A stretch of DNA of 45,580 nucleotides. Source: Acidobacteriota bacterium. Lineage in GTDB: Bacteria; Acidobacteriota; Terriglobia; Bryobacterales; Bryobacteraceae. The DNA lies in assembly GCA_017307505.1 (NCBI GenBank), contig JAFKEE010000065.1:1-45580 (forward strand), read 5' to 3'. Below, piece by piece: positions 15,620 through 22,840 of the stretch; the first letter of the stretch is position 1, and every line of letters starts with the position of its first letter. Under the pieces are notes generated by a model, which ran no database searches, was not told where the DNA came from, and saw only the letters and a program-made list of their open reading frames with translations. Position numbers and translations under genes: made by a program.

Positions 15620-16714
15620 GTGCGCATTCTTCGTACCTCTCTGGCCCTCGCCTTGGCCTTCTCCGCCCTCGTCTCTGCCGGTGAAAAAAAGGCAAAGAAC
15701 ATTGTCCTCTTCCTCGGCGACGCGGGCGGCATCCCCACACTGCATGCCGGTTCCATCCAGGCCTACGGCAAGCCCAACGCCCTCTTTATTCAGCGGATGC
15801 CCAACATCGGCCTGTCCGACACTTCAGCCGCCAACAATTGGGTAACGGATTCGGCCGCCGGCATGACCGCCATTGTCACCGGCCAGAAGACGAACAACGG
15901 TGTCATCTCGGAAGCAGCGCCTGCCGCGGGCCAGACCAGCGGCGCCGCCCTGAAGACCATCCTCGAATACGCCGAAGAGCACGGCCTCTCCACCGGAGTC
16001 GTTTCCAATAGCGCCATGGCCGACGCCACGCCCGCCGCCTGCTATGCGCACGCCCCCAGCCGCAAAATGCTCGGCGAGATCTTTGCCCAGGTGTGGAAGC
16101 CGCGTTTCGGCGACGGGGTCGACATCGTGTTCGGACCCGGCCGCAAAGCCATCACCACGGCCACCACCGCTTTGGGCTTGAATATGGAGACCGAACTCAA
16201 GAATAAGGGCTACTTCTACGGCTCCGCGCTGAAGGACGTGCCGGCCGGCACCAAACGCGCGGTGGTCCTCACCGACGACGCCGACTTTGACGTCACCTCG
16301 GCCACCAACGCCGCCATCGAGATCCTGTCGAAGAATCCCAAGGGCTTCTTCCTCATGGTCGAATCCGACCTGCACACCGACAAGATCGACCGCGGCCTGG
16401 CCCGCATTCCCGTCGTCGACAAACTGGTGGAAAGCACGGCCACGAAGCTGCAGTCGAACACCCTGGTCCTCTTTACCGCCGACCATTCCTTCGACCTGCG
16501 CACTGTCGGTCTCGCCAAGGGCACGCCCTACTTCACGCCCGGCGCTGACGGCAAGCCGGTCTCCAACAAGGGTGTCGTGATCCAGGGGAAGCACTCCGGC
16601 GAGCAGGTCCTGGTGGCCGCCACCGGACCCGGCTCCAGCCGTGTGAAGGGCTTCCTTGTGAACACCGACCTTTTCGACATCATGATGGCTGCCTACGGCT
16701 GGAAGGCCGATTAG
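15620..16714 (+). CDS. Alkaline phosphatase, PhoA superfamily, exported
   Basis: This gene encodes a secreted phosphomonoesterase. The start is GTG at 15620 with AGGAG about 11 bases upstream, giving a signal peptide (VRILRTSLALALAFSALVSA) and a 364-residue precursor. Catalytic landmarks are KNIVLFLGDAGG (metal-binding Asp34), NWVTDSAAGMTAIVTGQKT (Asp77 and nucleophile Ser78), GFFLMVESDLHTDKIDRG, VLFTADHSFDLR (Asp-His metal ligands), and GKHSGEQVLVAATGPGS (His ligand). The usual segment MVEGGRIDHAGH is MVESDLHTDKIDRG here, so one metal-ligand region deviates from the E. coli-type enzyme and substrate or metal preference may differ. It is divergent from the hypothetical gene on the other side. 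Confidence 0.87.
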   Translation: MRILRTSLALALAFSALVSAGEKKAKNIVLFLGDAGGIPTLHAGSIQAYGKPNALFIQRMPNIGLSDTSAANNWVTDSAAGMTAIVTGQKTNNGVISEAAPAAGQTSGAALKTILEYAEEHGLSTGVVSNSAMADATPAACYAHAPSRKMLGEIFAQVWKPRFGDGVDIVFGPGRKAITTATTALGLNMETELKNKGYFYGSALKDVPAGTKRAVVLTDDADFDVTSATNAAIEILSKNPKGFFLMVESDLHTDKIDRGLARIPVVDKLVESTATKLQSNTLVLFTADHSFDLRTVGLAKGTPYFTPGADGKPVSNKGVVIQGKHSGEQVLVAATGPGSSRVKGFLVNTDLFDIMMAAYGWKAD

Positions 16715-16729
16715 GCACCCGGATTCTGC

Positions 16730-16761
16730 GGCGAGGACAGGCCCGCGGGTCTGTCCTCGCC
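16730..16761. terminator. Bidirectional hairpin terminator candidate between convergent genes
   Basis: GGCGAGGACAG (16730-16740) and CTGTCCTCGCC (16751-16761) form a perfect 11-bp stem with a 10-base G+C-rich loop. It lies 16 bases after the phosphatase stop and 26 bases after the convergent gene's stop. No U-tract follows in either direction. Confidence 0.65.
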
Positions 16762-16786
16762 ATTGCCTCATCCGGAGACGACCGTC

Positions 16787-17314
16787 TCAAGGCGTGGCAG
16801 TTGGCGCCACCGCCGCCCAGGGCAGCCCGAACGGATTGTCCGAGCTCATACGGGTACCCGGAGGAAAGACATAGATGTGGTTGACGTTCACATACAGAGC
16901 GGCAACCCCACCCGTTACCTCCGGCGGAATGATGACATCGCTACCGGTTGCCAGCGTGACACACCCCTCATTCACTTCAATCGTGCCGTCCGGCTTGTAC
17001 TCCGCGATCGCCACACCATAACTGGAAGCCGATGTCTGCGGTTGCTCCAGGCAGTAATCCTGTTCCCCCAGATAGGTCTTCAGCTGCGCCAGATTCTCGG
17101 TTGAATCCGCGATGGCCACCACGGTCAGCCAGTCCTGGCTCCCCAGATCGCTATAGGCTGGGATGTCCAGCCCGCCCTTGGTCAGCACATTGCACCGGTC
17201 GGTGCCGAAGAGCTGGATGTGCTCGGTCACAATCGATGGCTTGGTGCTCTGGCTGCCATCCTTTTCTCTAAAATCGATGGTGACGGTCGTCCCTTTATCA
17301 ATCCTTGCGCCCAT
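16787..17314 (-). CDS. Hypothetical 175-residue protein divergent from the YcaO gene
   Basis: I do not recognise this protein. It starts at ATG 17314 with AGAGG just upstream, and has no signal peptide or membrane helix. It looks beta-rich (VTIDFREKD, DWLTVVAIADS, GVAIAEYKPDGTIEV, VAALYVNVNHIYVFPPG) with three cysteines (41, 88 and 118) and many Ser/Thr, and ends PWAAVAPTATP. It shares a 99-bp divergent promoter region with the YcaO gene, so it could be the substrate, partner or a co-regulated protein of that enzyme; this is inference from position alone. It is larger than normal RiPP precursors and shows no Gly-Gly or other leader cleavage motif. Confidence 0.72.
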   Translation of the reverse strand: MGARIDKGTTVTIDFREKDGSQSTKPSIVTEHIQLFGTDRCNVLTKGGLDIPAYSDLGSQDWLTVVAIADSTENLAQLKTYLGEQDYCLEQPQTSASSYGVAIAEYKPDGTIEVNEGCVTLATGSDVIIPPEVTGGVAALYVNVNHIYVFPPGTRMSSDNPFGLPWAAVAPTATP

Positions 17315-17413
17315 GAACCTCTTCCTCCCTTTGCCTTACTCTTCTGTGGCAGACAACCGGGCAAGCAAGCCCAGCCCCACCCATTGCGTCGATCGTGAAG
17401 ATCAAACGGATCC

Positions 17414-19114
17414 ATGCCAGGCACCTTCTACAGCCCCGCGCCCCTGACTGGACTCGCCCGCGCTTTTGGCGACGAAGTCACGGCCTGGTGGACCGAAGCA
17501 CCCCGTGACGCTGTCCTGTGCCTTTGCCAGGGCCTGCACGATTACGGGTTTCTGCTGCCGGGTCTGCCGCAGCCGTCGATCCTTCTCCTCTTCCTGACTG
17601 ATTGCGTCGTCCTGGCCCGCTTTCAGGACTCACGCTCCTGTGGCCAATGTCTCCTGCACTGGCTCTCGATTACCCAGTTTCATCGGCAGTCGGCGCCGGA
17701 AACTCCACCCTCGGAAGTAGCTCCTTTGATGGGAGCCCTGCTCCGGCGCTCCCTCGAGGCCGCCGAGCCTCCGGCGGGCACTGTGACCGTGCACCACTAC
17801 CACTCAGGCAAGATCTCCCGCCACTTCGTGTATCCGCGCAGGAACTGCCAGGCGTGCGCGTCCAGCCAGTTCTCCGGTGATCTTCCCTTGCAGGCCCATT
17901 GCAGCCCGGTTACCGGCATTGTCGACCGTGTCGAGGTGAGCGCCGCATCCTCCGCCGGAGCCTTTCGTGCCCATGCCGTCTGGAACAGTCCCCTGCCTGT
18001 CAACCGGGCCCGGCCGCCGCTGCGCCGGCAGGCCTCTTACGGACGCGGACGCACCGCCGCGGAAGCCGTCGACGGAGCCATCGGTGAAGCCTTGGAACGC
18101 TACAGTCTCATCTATCGCGGGGACGAGCCCCTCATCCGCGCCAGGGCCTCTGACCTCGACATCCTCCACCCTGATTCCATCCAGCTTTACAGTGCCGCCC
18201 AGTATGCCCGGCGCGCCCACTGGAATGCCCTGCCCGATGAGATCTTCCACATCCCGGATCCGTTCGATCCCGGCCGTCCGCTGGACTGGCTCGAAGCCCG
18301 CGATCTCCATAGCGGACCGTCCCGTTACGTCCCCGCCGCCTGCTGCCTCATGTGGTATCAGTTCCAACCCGGCGAGCCGCGATTCGCCAGCGCCGACACT
18401 ATCGGCTGCGGCAGCGGCCGCACCGTCGACGACGCCCTCGCCCACGCTCTGCTGGAATGGATCGAACGCGACGCCATGTCGCTCTGGTGGTACAACCGCG
18501 CCCGCCGCCCGGCCGTCCGCCTGGAGTCGTTCGAGGATCCGCAGCTCCTGGCCGCCGCCGAGTCCCTGCGCGCCATCGGACGCCGTCTCTACCTGCTCGA
18601 CTGCACAACGGACTTCGGCATCCCCGTCTACGTCTCCGTAGCCCCGCGTCTCGACGGCTCAGAGATCCTCTTCGCGTCCGCCGCCCACCCCTCGCCCCGC
18701 GTCGCCGCCTGGAAGGCCGCCAGTGAAGCGGCGCAGGTCTGGACCACGGCCCAGACCACAGGCCGCCTGCCGGACTCCCTGCGGCCCTGGCTGCTGCAGG
18801 AAACGCTCTCCTCGCAGCCCTACCTCGAGCACCACGGTGAAATCGACGCCCCACCCGAGCCGCCGCCCCTCACCACGACGGAACAAATCGCCTTGATTCT
18901 GGAAAGGCTGCGGGCCGCGGGGCTCAGCGCCTATTCTGTCGATCACAGCCGCCCGGACGTCGTCCTTCACACCGCGCGCGCCATCGTACCCGGCCTCCGC
19001 CACATCTGGAACCGACGCGCTTCCGGCCGTCTCTACGACATCCCGCCGCGTCTGGGCTGGCTGCCAGGACCGTTGACCGAGGACGAGCTGAACCCCATCT
19101 GCTGCATGATCTGA
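17414..19114 (+). CDS. YcaO-type cyclodehydratase with partial E1-like N-terminal domain (TOMM-like)
   Basis: YcaO enzymes use ATP to activate peptide amides, making azolines, thioamides or amidines. Residues about 190-566 are the YcaO domain with its three ATP-site motifs: ASYGRGRTAAEAVDGAIGEA LERY (about 207-230), TIGCGSGRTVDDALAHALLE WIERDA (about 329-353) and AAHPSPRVAAWKAASEAAQV. Residues 1-190 match the C-terminal part of the Ocin-ThiF/E1-like partner of TOMM cyclodehydratases, with a tetracysteine zinc site: CGQC (76-79) and CQAC (145-148). The leader-binding winged-helix (RRE) region that normally starts the E1-like protein is not visible. The C terminus is ELNPICCMI, not the proline-rich PxPxP tail of azoline-forming enzymes. 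Its last 82 bases overlap the convergent kinase gene. Confidence 0.88.
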   Translation: MPGTFYSPAPLTGLARAFGDEVTAWWTEAPRDAVLCLCQGLHDYGFLLPGLPQPSILLLFLTDCVVLARFQDSRSCGQCLLHWLSITQFHRQSAPETPPSEVAPLMGALLRRSLEAAEPPAGTVTVHHYHSGKISRHFVYPRRNCQACASSQFSGDLPLQAHCSPVTGIVDRVEVSAASSAGAFRAHAVWNSPLPVNRARPPLRRQASYGRGRTAAEAVDGAIGEALERYSLIYRGDEPLIRARASDLDILHPDSIQLYSAAQYARRAHWNALPDEIFHIPDPFDPGRPLDWLEARDLHSGPSRYVPAACCLMWYQFQPGEPRFASADTIGCGSGRTVDDALAHALLEWIERDAMSLWWYNRARRPAVRLESFEDPQLLAAAESLRAIGRRLYLLDCTTDFGIPVYVSVAPRLDGSEILFASAAHPSPRVAAWKAASEAAQVWTTAQTTGRLPDSLRPWLLQETLSSQPYLEHHGEIDAPPEPPPLTTTEQIALILERLRAAGLSAYSVDHSRPDVVLHTARAIVPGLRHIWNRRASGRLYDIPPRLGWLPGPLTEDELNPICCMI

Positions 19115-21261
19115 TCGTCGAAGTGCAGCCTCCGCAACAGCGCCACAAACCGCGCGTCGCCATGCAGCGGCTTCAGCACGGGACTCGTCGCAATCGACAG
19201 CAGCGTCGTGTCCCGCCGTTGATACGCCCGGTCCAGCCATGCCATCGCCTGGTCCGCTTCGCCTAACTGTGCGTAGACACCCGCAATCAGCAACCCGTCC
19301 ACGGAGCTCGTCTTCGAAATCTGCTCCAGGCGGGCCAGCAGCCGTCGCGCCTCGTCTTTGCGCCCGCGGAACGCCTCCAGCGAAGCCCGTTCCGCCATCA
19401 CGGTCACGGCCGGATACTGCAGTTTCTCGGTGAAATCCAACTCCTCCTGCGCCTCCGCATAGCGCCCCTGGTGCTTCAGCAGCCGCGCATTCAAATACCG
19501 CGTCAAGCCGAAGTTCGGAAAGGTCACCAGTTGCTCGCGCAGGTGTTCCTCCATCAGGTCCAGCCGCCCCGACGTCCAGTAGAGGAACGCCAGCTCGCTC
19601 CACACCATCGGCTCCTTCTGCCGGCTCAGCGTCAGCGCCAGGCGGTCGTGCGTCTCCGCATCCCGATACCGGCCCCGCTTCCGCAGATGCACGCCAAACC
19701 AATAGTGGAGCTGCCAGTCGTTCCCATCCAATTCCACCGCGCGCTGGAACGACTTTTCGGCCTTCGGCCACTCCTCCAGATCCAATGACTGTACCCACCC
19801 GAGGGCGCCATAGGCCCGGCTCGAATCGCTGTCCAGCCGGATCGCCTCCGCGGCCGCCCGCCGCGCCTCTTTCGTCGCGACCGCCGAAGGCAACGACGCC
19901 GCGTTGGCCGCGGTCGCGTAGGCATAGGACAGATCCGCCCAGGCCTGCGCCCACTTCGGATCCAGCTCCGTCGCCCTGCGGAATCCCTCCACCGCCTCGA
20001 TGTGCCCCTGCTTCGTCTGCGTACTCTGCTTCACCCGCGCCACATCGGCGGCCAGCAACGCTTCCGGCGCCGGTTGATGCGGACGCCGGATCACCCACAC
20101 CGCGACGGCCAGCAGGATCATCGCCGCCAGAGCCAGCGCCGACCAGCGGCGCGCGGGCGTCCAGGCAAACCGGCCTTCCATCCGCCGCACCACCGCCACC
20201 GCACTGGTTGGACGCCCGGCCGGATCCCGGGTCAGGCACGCCTGCACCGCCTCATTCCAGCGCCGCGGCACGCCCTGCATCGGCGGGGCATCCTGCGTCA
20301 TCCGCAGCCACGCCGTCTCCGTCGCGGTCGTGCCCTGGAACGGAGTCTGCCCGGTGAGCATCTCGTACAGCACAATCCCAAACGAGTAGATGTCCGCCGG
20401 TGGCCCCACGGGCGCCCCGCCCACCTGCTCCGGAGCCATGTACATCGGCGTGCCTTCCATCGCACCCCGTTCCATCCGCCCCGAATCCCATTCACTCACC
20501 GCAGTGTCCGATTCCGGCCGCGCCGCCGCCGCCAGGCCGAAGTCCATCACCACGGCGCGTTCGCCGCCGTCCAGGTTCCGGGCCAGCACCACATTGCCGC
20601 TCTTGAAATCCCGATGGACGACACCCGCCGCATGCGCCGCATCCAGAGCCTCCGCGAGTTGCCGGGCGACTGCCAAAGCGTGCTCCGGCTTCAGCGCCCC
20701 GTCCCGGCGCAGCCGCTCCGCCAGATTCTCGCCCTCCAGCAACTCCATGGAGAGGAACACGACGGAGCGCCGCTGTCCGTCCAGTTCCACCTCGTGCCGG
20801 AACAGATCGTAGACCCGCGCAACATGCGCATGGGTCACCCGTCGCGAAAGCTGGATCTCCTGCTTGAACCGCGCCAGGATCTCTTCACTGCGCACCAGCA
20901 GCGGCCGGATCGTCTTCAGCGCGACCTGGCCGCCCAACTCCAGGTCCGACGCGGCATAGACCTCGCCCATGCCGCCTTCCGCCAGGAACCGCTCAATCCG
21001 GAACCGGCCGGCCACGGTCTCGCCCGGCAGAAAGGTCCGCATCCCGGAGGCTACAATCTCGGCCGCACGCTTCATGGAAAGGACGGGGCCCGCCAGAACC
21101 GAGGCCGCGGCATCGTGATGCGCCAGCAGTTGCAGCAGCGAGAGCTCCATCGAGGGATCGCCGGCGCAGGCGCCATCCACAAAGGCCACTCGCTGCGTGT
21201 CGTCCAGCTCCATGGCCTGCTCGAACAGCTCCTTGAGCGCCGCCCAGCGTTCCGCGCTCAT
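19033..21261 (-). CDS. Membrane-anchored Ser/Thr protein kinase with C-terminal TPR region
   Basis: The 742-residue protein has a short N-terminal helical region, then a Hanks-type kinase domain at about residues 80-330: glycine loop FLAEGGMGEVYAA, VALKTI lysine, catalytic loop VVHRDFKSGN (Asp218; Phe replaces the common Leu), DFG, and MYMAPEQVGG. One transmembrane helix (about 372-390, WSALALAAMILLAVAVWVI) separates it from a periplasmic TPR array (YAYATAANAASLPSAVATKE, SFQRAVELDGNDWQLHYWFG and similar units). It starts inside the stop codon of the ECF sigma gene (ATGA overlap), so kinase and sigma are produced together and probably form one signalling unit. The final 27 residues are disordered and overlap the YcaO gene on the other strand. 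Confidence 0.93.
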   Translation of the reverse strand: MSAERWAALKELFEQAMELDDTQRVAFVDGACAGDPSMELSLLQLLAHHDAAASVLAGPVLSMKRAAEIVASGMRTFLPGETVAGRFRIERFLAEGGMGEVYAASDLELGGQVALKTIRPLLVRSEEILARFKQEIQLSRRVTHAHVARVYDLFRHEVELDGQRRSVVFLSMELLEGENLAERLRRDGALKPEHALAVARQLAEALDAAHAAGVVHRDFKSGNVVLARNLDGGERAVVMDFGLAAAARPESDTAVSEWDSGRMERGAMEGTPMYMAPEQVGGAPVGPPADIYSFGIVLYEMLTGQTPFQGTTATETAWLRMTQDAPPMQGVPRRWNEAVQACLTRDPAGRPTSAVAVVRRMEGRFAWTPARRWSALALAAMILLAVAVWVIRRPHQPAPEALLAADVARVKQSTQTKQGHIEAVEGFRRATELDPKWAQAWADLSYAYATAANAASLPSAVATKEARRAAAEAIRLDSDSSRAYGALGWVQSLDLEEWPKAEKSFQRAVELDGNDWQLHYWFGVHLRKRGRYRDAETHDRLALTLSRQKEPMVWSELAFLYWTSGRLDLMEEHLREQLVTFPNFGLTRYLNARLLKHQGRYAEAQEELDFTEKLQYPAVTVMAERASLEAFRGRKDEARRLLARLEQISKTSSVDGLLIAGVYAQLGEADQAMAWLDRAYQRRDTTLLSIATSPVLKPLHGDARFVALLRRLHFDDQIMQQMGFSSSSVNGPGSQPRRGGMS

Positions 21262-21827
21262 GAGGACGCCAGCTCTTTGCGCAGCCACGCGCGAGCCATG
21301 CTCCAGTCCCGCTTCACCGTGCGCACCGAAAGGCCCAACGCCCCGGCGATCTCTTCCAGGTCGAAACCGGCGAAGTAGCGCATCACCACTACCTGCGCCT
21401 GCCGCTCGTCCAGCGCCTCCAGCTTCGTCAGCAGCCGGTCGATCTCGATCACCACGTCGGGCTTCTCACTCGTCACCAGATGCCAATCCTGGATCTCGGC
21501 CGCCACCCCGCCGCCGCCCCGTTTCAACGAGCGGTATTGCCGCGCATGATCCACCAGAATCTGCCGCATCACCTGCGAGGCCACGGCGAAGAAATGCCCG
21601 CGGTTTTGCATCGACCAGTCGCCGTTGCCCGCCAGCTTGACGAACGCTTCGTGCACCAGCGCCGTCGGCTGCAGCGTGTGGTCCAGCCGCTCGTGCTGCA
21701 TCTGTTTCGAGGCAATTCGTTTCAATTCCGGATAAACGGCGGCCGCCAGGCGGGTGCGCGCCGCCACATCCCCTTGCCGCATGCTCTGCAGCAGGAAAGT
21801 GATCTGGTCCTCAGGCGTTTCACCCAT
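21258..21827 (-). CDS. ECF-type RNA polymerase sigma factor (Sig-70_X6 type)
   Basis: The 189-residue protein has sigma region 2 (LYPELKRIASKQMQHE-like segment, with TLQPTALVHEAFVKLAG and FFAVASQVMRQILVDHARQ) and region 4 with a helix-turn-helix (DERQAQVVVMRYFAGFDLEE IAGALGLSVRTVKRDWSMAR AWL). This pattern is that of the acidobacterial/planctomycete Sig-70_X6 ECF family, whose members are commonly encoded next to Ser/Thr kinases instead of anti-sigma factors. Here the downstream gene is such a kinase, overlapping by four bases, so activation by phosphorylation is likely (known for ECF/kinase pairs such as EcfP/PknT). No anti-sigma gene is visible. It is divergent from the M23 peptidase. Confidence 0.93.
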   Translation of the reverse strand: MGETPEDQITFLLQSMRQGDVAARTRLAAAVYPELKRIASKQMQHERLDHTLQPTALVHEAFVKLAGNGDWSMQNRGHFFAVASQVMRQILVDHARQYRSLKRGGGGVAAEIQDWHLVTSEKPDVVIEIDRLLTKLEALDERQAQVVVMRYFAGFDLEEIAGALGLSVRTVKRDWSMARAWLRKELASS

Positions 21828-21912
21828 TGCGTCTAACCGGTGCGGATCTTCATTTTAACGCACCACGGCAGGGGTCCCGGCGCTTCCCGCATTCTCGGTA
21901 CCATGTCTGAGA

Positions 21913-22779
21913 ATGCCCTCCGCGCCGTCTTCCTTCCTCCTGCCGCTGCTGGTACTCCTTCCTTCCCTCGCTCCGGCTCAAGCGCCTCTCTCGGTCAAGC
22001 AGGGCGAGGTCCTTCGCTTCTCCTCCACCGCGGCCTTTGCCCATGTGCTGGATCGCAGGTTTCCGATTTACGATGGCACCGCACTCATCCCCAGTGCCGT
22101 GATCGACAAACCTGGCGATTACCCGCTCGAATTGCTCTCGAAGGACGGCAAAATCCTGGAAACCCGCACCCTCACCGTCCTGGATGCCCACTACCTCACC
22201 CAGAACGTCGCCCTCTCCAAGGAGGTCGTCGAGCTCAAGCCTTCCCCGGGTGAGATGGAAACCGTCAATGCTCTCAAGAAACTCGAAACACCAGTCAAAC
22301 ACTGGAGTGAGCCCTTCCTTGCCCCCGTCCCCGGCTGCATCAACTCCCCCTTCGGCGTCCAGCGCTATCAGAACGGCAAACCCACCGGGAACTACCATGC
22401 GGGAGTCGACCAGCGCGGTCCCACCGGCAAACCTATTGCCGCCGCTGCCGCCGGCACGGTGCGCATGGTGCGTTCCTACAACATCCACGGCAACGTGGTT
22501 GGCGTCGACCACGGCCAGGGCGTCGTCTCCATCTACCTGCACATGTCGAAGATCGCGGCCCATGAAGGCGACGAGGTGAAAGCCGGAGACACCCTCGGCT
22601 ACGTCGGGATGACCGGCCGGGCCAACGGTCCGCACCTTCATTGGAGCCTTTACGTCCACTCCATCGCGGTGAATCCTACGAAGTGGGCCCCTTTAACGGC
22701 CTGCGCCGCCGCCTCTCCAGCGAAGAAACAGCCTTTGCGGAAGCGTCCGGCGCCCGGCACGAAACGCAGGCAAGGCTGA
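21913..22779 (+). CDS. Secreted M23-family metallopeptidase (LytM-type)
   Basis: The 288-residue protein begins with a signal peptide (MPSAPSSFLLPLLVLLPSLA PAQA), followed by an about 110-residue beta-rich domain and a C-terminal peptidase M23 domain. The zinc-site residues are intact: His162 and Asp166 in NYHAGVDQRG, and His241/His243 in GPHLHWSLY; VGVDHGQGVVSIYLHMSKIA supplies the other histidine at about 210. Such enzymes cleave peptidoglycan cross-bridges in the periplasm. The tail is basic (KKQPLRKRPAPGTKRRQG). A convincing ribosome-binding site is not seen. It is divergent from the ECF sigma gene by 85 bp. Confidence 0.92.
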   Translation: MPSAPSSFLLPLLVLLPSLAPAQAPLSVKQGEVLRFSSTAAFAHVLDRRFPIYDGTALIPSAVIDKPGDYPLELLSKDGKILETRTLTVLDAHYLTQNVALSKEVVELKPSPGEMETVNALKKLETPVKHWSEPFLAPVPGCINSPFGVQRYQNGKPTGNYHAGVDQRGPTGKPIAAAAAGTVRMVRSYNIHGNVVGVDHGQGVVSIYLHMSKIAAHEGDEVKAGDTLGYVGMTGRANGPHLHWSLYVHSIAVNPTKWAPLTACAAASPAKKQPLRKRPAPGTKRRQG

Positions 22780-22840
22780 CGGCGCGGAGATCGCCCGTGG
22801 CCTTCCCCCGCAACCCCGTACCGCTATACTGTCATTCAAT

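Noticed and set aside
17315-17413. Short RiPP precursor gene in the gap between the YcaO gene and the divergent gene
   Set aside because: The 99-bp gap has no reading frame with a ribosome-binding site and Cys/Ser/Thr-rich core.
20002-21378. A 458-codon plus-strand open frame opposite the Ser/Thr kinase
   Set aside because: Shadow frame, His/Arg/Pro rich, without any motif.
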